NCBI RefSeq assembly: GCF_008254045.1
Contig: NZ_CP042425.1
Location: forward strand, 7,764,163 to 7,828,162
Direction of reading: 5' to 3'
DNA length: 64,000 nt
From: Limnoglobus roseus
GTDB lineage: Bacteria; Planctomycetota; Planctomycetia; Gemmatales; Gemmataceae
Within the stretch, counting starts at the first letter, position 1, and each line of letters opens with the position of its first letter. The position numbers and the translations under genes are program-made. The notes beneath the pieces were generated by a model. That model was given only the letters and a program-made list of their open reading frames with translations. It had not been told where the DNA came from and searched no databases. Below, one piece after another: positions 8,501 to 18,200 of this stretch.

Positions 8501-10960
8501 CTGTTCCAAAACGCTCTCGCGGTCCAATTCCGCGAGGCCCTGTCGGCCCCGGTCCCGGACTGGCCTGCGGTCCGTGCCCTGATCGGCACCGGCCAGGACC
8601 GCGCGCACGGGTGGGCGAAATTCGCCGCCGCTGAAGACGCCCTGATCGCCGGGGGCAAACGGGACGACGTTCTGAAGTTGCTCCGCGAGGGGGAAGAGTT
8701 TTCCCTCACCGCCGACGCCACCGCCGCCGACCGGAAGGTGTACCTGGCCTACCTGCGGGCGGTCGCGGCGACCGGCGGCAAGGACGACGCGGCCGCGGAG
8801 GCGCTGGTGCAACTCTACCGGCCGACGGCGGACGTCTTGCCAAAAATCTTGAAGCCGGCACACCGTCAAAAGGCGGCCGCCGACGTGCTGAGCCTGAACG
8901 CCATCCCGACCCCGCCGCGGATGGGCACCGACCCGACCCGGCCCGGCGAACTGGAGTTCAAGAACCTCCTGACCGAGCGGCCGAACCCGTACGCCGCCAA
9001 CCCCAAAGCCCTGGAGCGGTTGGAAATCGCCCAGCGGTTGGCCGGCCAAGATCACCCCGAGTGGGCGTTGCACGTCGCCCTCCTGACCGAGGCCACGGGC
9101 AACGGGCGGGACGCCCGGGCCGCCGCCGCCAAGGTGAAACTCGACGACTCGAAATTGCCGACGGAGACGGTCCCCGTTGCACTCGCCTTCTACCTCCGAC
9201 GGGCCGCCGACCAGAGCCTCGTGGATGCGTTCCGGTTGCCGGCGTCCGCCGCGGCCGCCCGGCTCGCGCTCCGCGCGGTCGACGCCAGTTTCGGGTCGCT
9301 CAAAACGACGAGGGAAGTCACGAAGACGGAGGACGGGTACAACGAGTTAATCCACACCCTGATTCTCGACAAGGCCCCGACCACCGGCGGCAGTTCCGAC
9401 GACGCCCTGTCGTTGCAGTTGTCGAAGATGCGGGCGGGCCAGTTGCCGAACGACGCGGCGGCGAAGGCCCTCGACCGCCTGATCGACGACATGGTCCAGA
9501 ACCGCTCCACGAAGTCCCCCACGCACCCGGATTTGGCCAACGCCTACGGCTTCCGCGCGATGCTGACCGTGTGCCGCTTCCTGATCGTGATCGGCGATTA
9601 CCGGAAGGCGGCCCCCCTCCCGGGCGGCGGAACCTTGAACGACGCCGACCGGTCTCGCAAGTGGGAGCAAATCTTCGAGGACGCGGATCGGGCGATCCGC
9701 GCGGACCCGAGCAACCGCATGGCCTATCAAGCCGTCGCGTACGCGATCGCGTCCGAGTACGGGGCGTACGAGTACTTCGCCCCCCCCGACGACAAGCACC
9801 GCCCCACGACGAGTTTCGCCGCCGACCCGAAGCACGTGGCGAAGGCCGTCGAGGCGTTCAAGAATGCGTGCGACCCGGCCCTGATGCAGACCCGGAAGGA
9901 CACGTCCTTCTGGCTGCTGCGGGCCAAATTCCTGCAGATGGCCGCCCACGACTTCGCGGCCGCCGGCCAGGTGCCGGGCGAGCCGGGCCCGGCACTCGCG
10001 AAAGTGACGGCCCTTCTCGACGACGCGACCACGGCCGTCCAACGGGCCGACGAGGAGCGAAACCCCAAGGGCACGAGTCGAAGTGAGAAGCGGTACGACG
10101 AGCCGCTCCGGTACGGGTGCATTCTCGAAGACCTCGCCCGCCTCAACGGGGGCACCTCGGCCGGGCCGTACGAGGCGGCCCTCAAGGAGATGAAGTTCGA
10201 GGGCGACACCCGCAAGGACCCGGTGCACTTCGAAGGGCTGATCGACTCGGCCCGGTGTACGATCCGGGGCGTTCAGACCGGCGCACTCGACGTGGCGAAG
10301 TTGTCCAACGCAAGCGCCTGGCTCAAGGAGTTGGCCGACGCCGACTTGAGCGAGAAGGCCAAGTACTGCGGGCGGAAGGGTCAATACTGGCAGAGCGTCC
10401 TGTACCACACCCAGAAGAAATATGCGGAGGCGGATAAGGCGTTCGAGAAAGCCGCGAAGGACTTCAAGGCCAACCTGCCGAACTTCCCGTTGGAAGTTAA
10501 CTTACTCGCCGCGAGTCTCGCCCACCGGGGGGAGAACGCCCTCGACGCAGTCGCGGCCGAGAAGATGACCGAGGCCGCCGCAAAGGAGGTCATCGACGCC
10601 TGCGTGACCGACCTCCGGCAACTCCTCCAGCAAGGTGCAAAAGACTTTTGCGCCCCCGCGGTCGCGTTCGTCCCAGACTACCTCCTGGGACGCTTGGCTG
10701 TCGTGAAGAAAGAGGACACGGAGGCGACCCGCCGGTTCCGAATGGTCCTCGACACGGTGCGGGACGCGAGCACCCGGGGAGCCCTCCGCGTCGAGGACGG
10801 CTTGCCCCTGCGGGCCCTCGCCCACGGCTTCAGCCGGCTCAGCGTGAACGACCGGGCGGCGGGCAAGCAACTGCTGGAGAAACTCGACGGCCAGTTCAAG
10901 TGGGCGCTCAGTGCTGACGACCGGAAACTCGTCGCCCAAGTCCTCGTGCCGGCGAAGTAG
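5555..10960 (+). CDS. Membrane-anchored Ser/Thr protein kinase with long helical tail
   Basis: 1,801 residues from the ATG at 5555; an in-frame TTG at 5543 would add four residues but is less likely. The kinase domain is at about residues 18-290, with glycine loop GAGQFGEVW, VAIK lysine, a helix-C Glu in LKELKAL, catalytic loop HCDIKPDN (about residue 173), metal motif DCG (about 194) and APE (about 219). The usual HRD arginine and the DFG phenylalanine are both cysteines, so this is a non-RD kinase, but Lys, catalytic Asp, Asn and metal Asp are kept and activity is plausible. A long Pro/Asp-rich linker follows, then one membrane segment at about 597-617, a proline-rich stretch, and about 1,150 residues of mainly helical, Ala-rich sequence with TPR-like character towards the end. 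The tail is predicted to be extracytoplasmic. Substrates are unknown. Confidence 0.88.
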   Translation: MPRFAKYEENEEPIAGYRLVDFLGAGQFGEVWKAVDTESGIFVAIKLIDLSHSTSALKELKALNLVRNLRHPNLVPIFTARLKDRNGKEHPLHKADEVKQKGQLRELIIAMGLGDLSLSARLKQLNPDGTDPADFKGIPHDELTSYMEGAAKGIDYLNKTDHGLGKGVGDGPIIHCDIKPDNMMVIAGEVQIADCGVAVIITPDARQTKAAGSPAYSAPELTGNKPVPGTDQYALAISYYELRTGKLPFDESMGQLSIMLAHAEGRLDFASPVLSEYEVRVLKWATAVQPKMRYASCIDMVRQLTRAKDDLPPLSPDQIGVKSGVVAVPLNRPKPPEPSGPKSVPPGAKTKTDTDRSTQEFEVGGAQDDLRGTVIPDSDRMLPPSRSGFELPPVAPPTPPDARPNPAAKYQASQSDILLPLDETGTSDDEFDPDADDSATPVPTPLTRPLASDLPPPKVERPRINKDPDDPGGKFLGTVELDDDLKKIIRESGPLGLPAVAGPSAAPPVKRPASNPVIIPPVAPGKRSTQYPRETPAAPEVEAEVEPETEEPKSLPTWAREAEQARQRSTDTVPAAQSNNWKSAPPMPKAGGGLPVKLLIGGVLVGGLAAGGFFLSQGSKPEVDPPPSSPPPPTPAVVTVSPPPPPPPLADDRVKDLVKPIDDLIAKKDIDSLDSADRLTTLLPQEPAFEPDRVRLRIEIGKARVVDIEALLGGESKTNALLDTAAARVEKLTGDDLKRLKGQIEKERITLAVQSLEGRSIERFTPAVKELFQRWPQADLQKDLAHKLIALGDRLGKADYQKAILDAVAPTPALFAEMVDTKADRDKVFRWQADALSGALTAARNAITTLGQATDAKPTDIDSAQKAVVALQDAVTKAGKPFGALWDPNAISPDILGFLPAAEAWSKARADKSPDLRPFAKFFPPEAGAVPPSPAGPFAMEYLRLAGVTPPLPVANLRAVRDNARSQKWPGMTEAYQQRIDTLFQNALAVQFREALSAPVPDWPAVRALIGTGQDRAHGWAKFAAAEDALIAGGKRDDVLKLLREGEEFSLTADATAADRKVYLAYLRAVAATGGKDDAAAEALVQLYRPTADVLPKILKPAHRQKAAADVLSLNAIPTPPRMGTDPTRPGELEFKNLLTERPNPYAANPKALERLEIAQRLAGQDHPEWALHVALLTEATGNGRDARAAAAKVKLDDSKLPTETVPVALAFYLRRAADQSLVDAFRLPASAAAARLALRAVDASFGSLKTTREVTKTEDGYNELIHTLILDKAPTTGGSSDDALSLQLSKMRAGQLPNDAAAKALDRLIDDMVQNRSTKSPTHPDLANAYGFRAMLTVCRFLIVIGDYRKAAPLPGGGTLNDADRSRKWEQIFEDADRAIRADPSNRMAYQAVAYAIASEYGAYEYFAPPDDKHRPTTSFAADPKHVAKAVEAFKNACDPALMQTRKDTSFWLLRAKFLQMAAHDFAAAGQVPGEPGPALAKVTALLDDATTAVQRADEERNPKGTSRSEKRYDEPLRYGCILEDLARLNGGTSAGPYEAALKEMKFEGDTRKDPVHFEGLIDSARCTIRGVQTGALDVAKLSNASAWLKELADADLSEKAKYCGRKGQYWQSVLYHTQKKYAEADKAFEKAAKDFKANLPNFPLEVNLLAASLAHRGENALDAVAAEKMTEAAAKEVIDACVTDLRQLLQQGAKDFCAPAVAFVPDYLLGRLAVVKKEDTEATRRFRMVLDTVRDASTRGALRVEDGLPLRALAHGFSRLSVNDRAAGKQLLEKLDGQFKWALSADDRKLVAQVLVPAK

Positions 10961-10969
10961 TGATCTCAT

Positions 10970-10994
10970 CGCGGACGGGCTATGCCTGTCCGCG
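10970..10994 (+). terminator. Hairpin after the kinase gene
   Basis: CGCGGACGGGC and GCCTGTCCGCG pair over 11 positions with one G-U pair and a TAT loop, starting 10 bases after the kinase stop. It is followed by TCCCCTTC, not a strong T-run, so termination may be weak. A second hairpin, CCCGTTGT/ACAACGGG with a five-base loop, lies at 11059-11079. Confidence 0.45.
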
Positions 10995-11197
10995 TCCCCT
11001 TCAAGTTCGATCCGGGCAACAAAAAGAATCTCGGCACGTCTGGGCGTTCGCCGCGAATCCCGTTGTTACTCACAACGGGAACAAAGTCGGAGATGGCAGT
11101 GCTCGCGATTTGGCGTAGCACACGCCCCACGCTTCCGAGTACGAACGGCCGGTGATGCAGCGGCCGACTGGGCACGCGATTTGCTTAGAACCCCGAC

Positions 11198-13117
11198 ATG
11201 AAACCGAGTCGTCGCTATCCGATTGGGGCGGAAGCCTCTTCCGAGGGTTCCACCCACTTCCGCGTCTGGGCTCCCGACCGCAAAAAGGTTGTGCTCGTCA
11301 TCGAGCAAGCGGGGAACCCTCAAGCCGTTCCGATGCAGGCCGAGGACAACGGCTATTTTTCCATCTCCGCCCCCGCCGGCGACGGAACCCGTTACCGTTT
11401 CGAACTCGACGGCGAGGGGCCGTTCCCGGACCCCGCCTCGCGGTTCCAACCGGAGGGACCGCACGGGCCGTCACAAGTCGTCGATCCGACACGTTTCCGC
11501 TGGACGGATTCCCAATGGCGGGGAACCGAACTGCGCGGCCAAGTGGTGTACGAACTGCACGTCGGAACCTTCACCGCTCCGGGAACTTGGGCGGCGGCCA
11601 CAGAACAACTCGCGGAGTTGGCGGCCGTCGGCATCACCTGCCTGGAAGTGATGCCGGTGAACGATTTCTGCGGTCGCTACGGCTGGGGGTACGACGGCGT
11701 CAACGAGTTCGCCCCGACGCGGCTCTACGGGACGCCCGATGACTTTCGCCGCTTCGTCGATGTCGCCCACGCACACGGTCTGGGCGTCATTCTGGACGTC
11801 GTTTATAACCACCTCGGGCCAGACGGCAATTACCTGGAGCAGTACGCGAAAGACTACTTCACCGACAAGCACAAGACCGACTGGGGGAAGGCCCTCAACT
11901 TCGACGGCGCGAACAACCTCGCTGTGCGCGAGTTTTTCACCGCGAACGCGGCTTACTGGATCGACGAGTACCACCTCGACGGCCTCCGCCTCGACGCCAC
12001 CCAGAACATTTACGACGACGCCCCGCCGCCGAAGCACATCCTCGCGGACATCGGCCGGGCCGTGCGGAAGGCAGCCAACGGGCGGGCGACGATCATCGTG
12101 AACGAGAACGAGTGCCAGCACTCGGAACTCGTGCGGCCGACCGACCGCGGCGGCTACGGCCTCGACGCCCTGTGGAACGACGACTACCACCACGCGGCCC
12201 TCGTCGCGCTGACCGGCAAGGCGGAAGCGTATTACCACGACTACCGCGGCGACGCTCAAGAGTTCGTGTCGGCGATCAAGTACGGCTATCTCTACCAAGG
12301 CCAGTGGTATTCCTGGCAGGAACAGCGGCGGGGGCACGCGGGCCTCGACTTGCCGCCGCCCGCGTTTATCAACTTCCTGGAGAACCACGATCAGGTCGCC
12401 AATTCCGGCCGCGGATTACGCGCTCACCAGATGACCAGCCCCGGCCGCTACCGGGCGATGTACGCGCTCACGCTCCTCGGCCCCGGCACGCCGATGCTCT
12501 TTCAGGGGCAGGAGTTCTCGGCCGCGACGCCGTTCTTCTATTTCGCCGATCACGTGCCCGAACTCGGGAAACTCATCCGGGCCGGCCGGATCGAGTTCTT
12601 GCACCAGTTCACGAGCCTGAAAGACGCCGACATGCTGGAGTATCTCGCCTGCCCGACGGCCGAGGCGACATTCCAGGCGTGCAAGCTCGACTTCCGCGAG
12701 CGGGAACGGAACCAGCCGGCGTATCAACTCACGAAAGACCTCCTCAAGCTCCGCCGCACCGAACCGGCTTTCCAGGCCCAAGCGACCCGCGGAGTCGATG
12801 GGGCGGTGTTGGGACCGCAGGCATTCGTCCTTCGCTACTTTCAGCCCGATGGCGACGATCGGTTGGTGCTCGTAAATCTCGGCCGTGAGTTGCGGCTGGA
12901 AACGTGCCCCGAACCGTTACTGGCCCCGCCGTTCGGGTGCGAATGGTCGGTGCTGCTTTCGACCGACGCGCCTCAATATGGTGGTAGTGGCTCGTTCTCG
13001 CCGGAAACGGTCGACAAGGGCTGGCGGTTGGCGGGCGAGTGCGCCACGGTGCTGACCCCGCGGCCAGAGACGAAACCGAAAGTGAAGAACTCGCCCAGCA
13101 CAGGAGAGGCCCGATGA
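11198..13117 (+). CDS. treZ: Malto-oligosyltrehalose trehalohydrolase (TreZ)
   Basis: 639 residues, cytoplasmic, GH13. It hydrolyses the bond next to the terminal trehalose unit of maltooligosyl-trehalose, releasing trehalose. The N-terminal carbohydrate-binding-like domain contains GSTHFRVWAPDRKKV. The barrel shows GRYGWGYDGVNEFAPTRLYG, DVVYNHLGPDGNY, the nucleophile in DGLRLDAT (about residue 265), the acid/base region IIVNENE (about 302) and ENHDQVAN. Length fits the family. Its stop overlaps the start of the following debranching-enzyme gene in ATGA at 13114-13117, so the two are translationally coupled. The usual partner TreY (maltooligosyltrehalose synthase) is not in the window. Confidence 0.93.
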   Translation: MKPSRRYPIGAEASSEGSTHFRVWAPDRKKVVLVIEQAGNPQAVPMQAEDNGYFSISAPAGDGTRYRFELDGEGPFPDPASRFQPEGPHGPSQVVDPTRFRWTDSQWRGTELRGQVVYELHVGTFTAPGTWAAATEQLAELAAVGITCLEVMPVNDFCGRYGWGYDGVNEFAPTRLYGTPDDFRRFVDVAHAHGLGVILDVVYNHLGPDGNYLEQYAKDYFTDKHKTDWGKALNFDGANNLAVREFFTANAAYWIDEYHLDGLRLDATQNIYDDAPPPKHILADIGRAVRKAANGRATIIVNENECQHSELVRPTDRGGYGLDALWNDDYHHAALVALTGKAEAYYHDYRGDAQEFVSAIKYGYLYQGQWYSWQEQRRGHAGLDLPPPAFINFLENHDQVANSGRGLRAHQMTSPGRYRAMYALTLLGPGTPMLFQGQEFSAATPFFYFADHVPELGKLIRAGRIEFLHQFTSLKDADMLEYLACPTAEATFQACKLDFRERERNQPAYQLTKDLLKLRRTEPAFQAQATRGVDGAVLGPQAFVLRYFQPDGDDRLVLVNLGRELRLETCPEPLLAPPFGCEWSVLLSTDAPQYGGSGSFSPETVDKGWRLAGECATVLTPRPETKPKVKNSPSTGEAR

Positions 13118-15183
13118 CCGCCACGACGACCGAAATGCCCGTTCGCAACATCGCCGGCCTCGACCTCTCCCGGATGCTCGACCGCGAGTGGCTGGTCACG
13201 AACGGCCTGGGCGGCTTCGCCACGGGGACGATCTGCGGGGCGTCCACGCGCCGCTACCACGGACTCTTGGTGGCGGCCCACCCCGCCCCGCTCGGCCGAC
13301 TGATGATGTTTAACCACCTCACGGAACAATTCCGCTTTCCCGATTTCTCGGTGGCCAAGTTCGGCGGCGTCGAGAAGGCCGGGAGCAAGTTGGAGATCCA
13401 CGGGGCCGACGTCCTCACCGACTTCCGCCTGGACGCGGGCTTGCCGATCTGGCGGTTCGAGTCCAACGGCCACGTGATCGAAAAGCAGTTGTTCATGCCC
13501 TACGGCCACAACACCGTTCACGTCATCTACCGCCTGCTCTCCGGCCCCGGCCCCGTTCGACTCAAGTTACGGCCGTCGGTCCACTTCCGCGACTATGACG
13601 CGCCCGTCAACATCCCGTTCGCCGGGCCGTACAAGTTGATCGCGAGTCAGGGCGTGTACGAGATTGAGGGGGAACATTCCGGCTACCCGAACCTGCGACT
13701 GATGCTCGACGGCGAACACGCGGCCCTGACGGTGGACGGCATGTCTGAGGAAGACGTGCTGTACCGCGTCGAGGAAAATCGCGGGTACGAGGGCATCGGC
13801 ACGCTCTACAGCCCTGGGCAATTCCGCGTGAACTTACGCCAAGACCGGCCGGTGGTGCTGAGCGCGTCCACGGAACCGTGGGCACTCTTCCAGGCGGTGC
13901 CAGCCGGAAAGGCCCTCGAACTGGAGCGAGCGCGGCGGACCCGCCTGATTGCCGAAGCCGATGCACAATTGCAAACCGGGTTCGGGGCGGAACTCGTTCT
14001 TGCGGCCGATCAGTTCATCATCACGCCCGCCACCCGCCCGGCTGACATTGCCCGTGCCACGGCCGCCGGGGTGGAAGCCCGCACGATCATCGCCGGCTAC
14101 CACTGGTTCACCGACTGGGGCCGGGACACCATGATTAGCCTCGAAGGGCTAACGCTGGTCACCGGCCGCCACGCGGAGGCGAAGTACATTCTGCACACGT
14201 TCGCCAACCACGTCCGCAATGGACTCATTCCGAACTACTTCCCCGACGGGGCGAACAAGGGCGTCTACCACACGGCCGACGCGACGATGTGGTTCTTCCA
14301 CGCCCTGAGCCGTTACATCGCCACCACCGGCGACCGCGAAACACTGCGGGAGTTGCTCCCCACCCTTCGCAGTATCATCGCGCACCACGAATCGGGCACC
14401 GACTTCGGCATCGGCATGGACCCGGCCGACGGCCTGCTGAAGCAAGGGGCCGAGGGCTACCAACTCACCTGGATGGACGCGAAGGTGGACGGCTGGGTCG
14501 TCACTCCGCGGCGCGGCAAGGCGGTCGAGATTAATGCCCTCTGGTACAACGCGCTCGTTCTCCTGGCCGGGTGGTTGAAGCAAGAAGGGGAGGCCGACGG
14601 CGAGCGAATTCAGAAGTTGGCCAACCGCGCGCAGTCCTCCTTCAACGAGCGGTTCTGGAACCCGGCGGCGAACTGCCTGTTCGATGTCGTAGACAAAGAA
14701 GGTGGCGGCAACGACCCGGCGTGCCGGCCGAATCAAGTGTTCGCGATTTCACTCCCGAACCCCGTGCTGCACCCGAGCCGGTGGGCGGCCGTGATGGAAG
14801 TCGTCGAAAAGAAATTGTTCACGCCGGTCGGCCTTCGGTCGCTGGCACCCGGAGAGCCGGATTACAAGGACAAATACTACGGCGACCTGCGCTCCCGGGA
14901 TGCGGCGTACCACCAGGGGACGGTGTGGGGCTGGCTCATCGGCCCGTTCGTAGACGCCTGGAAGAAGACGAACCCGCAGCACGTGGCCAACTCCCGCCGG
15001 TGGCTGGCCGGCTTCGAAAGCCACATGTCCGAGGCCTGCGTTGGCAGCATTAGCGAAGTCTTCGACGCCGAATCGCCGTTCACGCCCCGCGCGTGCATCG
15101 CCCAGGCGTGGAGCGTCGCGGAAGTCGCCCGGTGTTGGGCACAGTCGTCGACCGGTGGAGGGGATCGGAAGATGAAGGGGTGA
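13114..15183 (+). CDS. Glycogen debranching enzyme (amylo-alpha-1,6-glucosidase type)
   Basis: 689 residues. The ATG at 13114 is preceded by AGGAGAGG (13103-13110) and overlaps the treZ stop by 4 bp; a longer in-frame reading from 13039 is rejected. The N-terminal domain has the family signature WLVTNGLGGFATGT with STRRYHGLLVA. The C-terminal (alpha/alpha) domain, from about residue 310, has WFTDWGRDTMISLEGLTL, NYFPDGANKGVYHTADATMW, LTWMDAKVDGW and HQGTVWGWLIGPFVDA. This matches the bacterial and archaeal debranching family with GDE_N and GDE_C domains, which is unrelated in fold to GlgX. It should remove alpha-1,6 branches from glycogen-like glucan in the cytoplasm. A second debranching enzyme, glgX, lies 4.2 kb downstream on the other strand. 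Confidence 0.9.
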   Translation: MTATTTEMPVRNIAGLDLSRMLDREWLVTNGLGGFATGTICGASTRRYHGLLVAAHPAPLGRLMMFNHLTEQFRFPDFSVAKFGGVEKAGSKLEIHGADVLTDFRLDAGLPIWRFESNGHVIEKQLFMPYGHNTVHVIYRLLSGPGPVRLKLRPSVHFRDYDAPVNIPFAGPYKLIASQGVYEIEGEHSGYPNLRLMLDGEHAALTVDGMSEEDVLYRVEENRGYEGIGTLYSPGQFRVNLRQDRPVVLSASTEPWALFQAVPAGKALELERARRTRLIAEADAQLQTGFGAELVLAADQFIITPATRPADIARATAAGVEARTIIAGYHWFTDWGRDTMISLEGLTLVTGRHAEAKYILHTFANHVRNGLIPNYFPDGANKGVYHTADATMWFFHALSRYIATTGDRETLRELLPTLRSIIAHHESGTDFGIGMDPADGLLKQGAEGYQLTWMDAKVDGWVVTPRRGKAVEINALWYNALVLLAGWLKQEGEADGERIQKLANRAQSSFNERFWNPAANCLFDVVDKEGGGNDPACRPNQVFAISLPNPVLHPSRWAAVMEVVEKKLFTPVGLRSLAPGEPDYKDKYYGDLRSRDAAYHQGTVWGWLIGPFVDAWKKTNPQHVANSRRWLAGFESHMSEACVGSISEVFDAESPFTPRACIAQAWSVAEVARCWAQSSTGGGDRKMKG

Positions 15184-15267
15184 AGGGGTGGCGTGGTGAT
15201 GGAGTGAAAAAGCAGCGGACCGAGTCTTCTCACCCCTTCACCACGTCACCCACTCACCCCTTCATCT
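15170..15267. repeat. Long imperfect inverted repeat between debranching-enzyme and treS genes
   Basis: The arms 15170-15209 and 15228-15267 pair at 34 of 40 positions around an 18-base spacer. Both arms are built from near-repeats of GGGGTGA(A/G). The left arm includes the last codons of the debranching-enzyme gene, and the right arm ends 16 bases before the treS ATG. The transcript could form a long hairpin in the intercistronic space. Role unknown: it could be a processing or attenuation site, or a mobile palindromic repeat. Confidence 0.75.
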
Positions 15268-15283
15268 TCTCACGGAGAAAGCC

Positions 15284-18200
15284 ATGACCGACGACGCCCT
15301 GTGGTACAAAGACGCGGTCATCTACGAGCTTCACATCCGGGCCTTCCACGACAGCGACGGCGACGGCCTCGGCGACTTCCCCGGCCTGACGCAGAAGCTC
15401 GACTACCTCGAAGACCTCGGCGTCACCGTCATCTGGCTGCTGCCGTTCTACCCGTCCCCGCTCAAGGACGACGGGTACGACATCGCCGACTACATGACGG
15501 TGAACCCGCAGTACGGCACACTCGACGACTTCAAGGCGTTCCTGGCCGACGCCCACCGCCGCGGGATGAAGGTCATCACCGAACTCGTCATCAACCACAC
15601 GTCCGACCAGCACCCGTGGTTCCAGCGTGCCCGCCATGCACCGAAGGGCAGTTCCGAGCGGGACTTCTACGTCTGGAACGACACTGACGACAAGTACCCC
15701 GGCGTGGGCATCATGTTCCCAGAGTTCGAGCCGTCCAACTGGGAGTGGGACCACGTCGCCAAGCAGTATTACTGGCACCGCTTCTACCGCCACCAGCCGG
15801 ACCTGAACTACGACAACCCGGCCGTCTGGGACGCGATCTTCCCGGTCGTCGATTTCTGGCTCGGCCTCGGCGTGGACGGGATGCGGCTCGACGCCGTGCC
15901 GTACCTGTACGAGCGCGACGGCACGTCCTGCGAGCACCTGCCGGAGACGCACAACTTCCTGAAGAAGCTCCGCGAGCACGTCGACGCCCGGTTCCCGAAC
16001 CGCATGTTCCTCGGCGAAGCGAACGCCTGGCCGGAGGACATGGTCGCGTACTTCGGCGACGGCGATGAGTGTCAGATGGCGTTCCACTTCCCGCTCATGC
16101 CGCGGCTGTTCATGGCCGTGCAACAAGAGGACCGCTTCCCGATCATCGACATCTTCGCCCAGACGCCGGCCATCCCGGACAATTGCCAGTGGTGCCTGTT
16201 CCTGCGGAACCACGACGAGATGACGCTGGCGATGGTGACGGACGAAGAGCGCGATTACATGTACCGCGCGTACACGACCGACCGGCAGGCGAAGTTGTTC
16301 CTCGGCATCCGCCACCGCCTCGCCCCGCTGCTGAAGAACGACCGCCGCCGCGTGGAACTCATGAACGCGCTGCTGTTCAGCTTGCCGGGCAGCCCGGTGA
16401 TCTATTACGGCGACGAAATCGGCATGGGCGACAACATCTACCTCGGCGACCGGAACGGCGTCCGCACGCCGATGCAGTGGAGTTCCGACCGCAACGCCGG
16501 GTTCAGTCGGGCGAACCCTCAGCGGCTGTTCCTGCCGATCGTCAGCGACCCGGAGTATCACTACGAGGCGATCAACGTCGAGGGGCAGCAGAACAACCCG
16601 AACTCGCTGCTCTGGTGGATGAAGCGGATGATCGCCCTGCGGAAGCGGTTCCAGGCGTTCGGCCGCGGCACCATCGAGTTCCTGAAGTCCGACAACCCGA
16701 AGGTGCTGGCGTTCACGCGGCTCTACGAGAAGGAAGTGATCCTGGTCGTCGCGAACCTGTCGCGGTTCGTGCAACCCGTCCACTTGGACCTCCGCGACGG
16801 GGCCGGGCTGACGCCGGAGGAACTGTTCGGCGGTGCGTGGTTCCCGCCGATCACGGAACAGCCGTACCCGCTGACGCTGGGGCCGCACGGCTTCTACTGG
16901 TTCGCACTCGCCAAGCACGAGGCGGGCGTCCCCCGCGGCCCGGGCCGGGGAACGGGAATCGTCTCGGCGGTCCGCGTCCACGAGTCGTGGACCGAACTGA
17001 CCGACGGCATCGGGCAGGACGATCTCGAACTGGTGCTGCCGGCGTTCCTGCAATCCCGGCAACCCGGGGCGGGGCCGACGATCATCACGGCCTGCCGCAT
17101 CCTCCACACGTTCGCGATCAACCCCGGCGGCCGCGAGGTGCGCCTGCTGATCGTCACCGTCGAGTTCCGCCTCGGCGTGCCGGAAACCGTCTTCCTGCCG
17201 GTCGCGTTCCTGGCCGACGGCGTGCCGGAACCGACTCTCGTTCCGGTCGAAACCGTCACCATCGCCGCCGTGCAGGGACCGCGGCCGGGTCGGGTCATCG
17301 ACGCTCTCGCTCTCCCGGACTACTCGGCGGGCGTTATCGAGGCGATCCACCAGAACCGCACCTTCGCCGTGCGGGCGGGGAGCGTCCGGTGCGTGTGCGA
17401 GCCGGCACCGGAAGAGTTGTTCCACCCCGATCCGAAGGAGGCACCTCCGGTCCTGACCTTCAGTGACCGGAACAACCTCTCGGTGAAGTTCGGCCAGCAG
17501 TTGGTGCTGAAGTCCTTCCGCCGGGTGGAGGCGGGCCTGAACCCGCACTTCGAAATCGCCCGCCACCTGGCCGAGCAGAAGGTCACGAACTTGTCCGTGC
17601 CGCTTGTCGGCCACATCGAGTGGCAGCGGTCCGGCGTAGAACCGGCGACGCTCGCCGTCCTGCACCAGTACGTGCCGAACCAGGGGACGGCGTGGGAACT
17701 GAGCTTGAGCCAACTCAGCCTGTACTTCGAGCAAGTCGCGGCCCTCTCGCAAGAACAACGGCGGGTACTACCCCCGATCCGACCGCTCGACGAGCCGATC
17801 CTTGAGACGGACGCCACGGCCCAACTCCTCGACTTGATCGGCGGCTACCGCCTCTGGGCGCGACAACTCGGCACGCGCGCTGCGGCACTGCACGCGGCGT
17901 TGGCAGCGCCGACGGCCAACGCGAACTTCGCCCCCGAACCGTTCACGAAGGTTTACCGCCGTTCAATCTACCAGGCGATGCGAACGATCGCGTCGCAATT
18001 GTGTCAGCGGTTGGAGCGGGAAATGCCCACCCTCCCCGAGAGCGTGCAGGCCCCCGCCCAGGCGTTGCTCGTGTCGAAGGATGCCTTGTTGACGCGGTTC
18101 CGCCAAATCCTCGACTCGGCGATCGACGGCTACCGCATCCGCATCCACGGCGATTACCACCTCGGACAGTTGCTCTACACCGGCAACGACTTCATGGTGG

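Noticed and set aside
15254..17758. 834-codon minus-strand open frame
   Set aside because: Antisense to treS, which has complete catalytic motifs; composition is typical of high-GC shadow frames.
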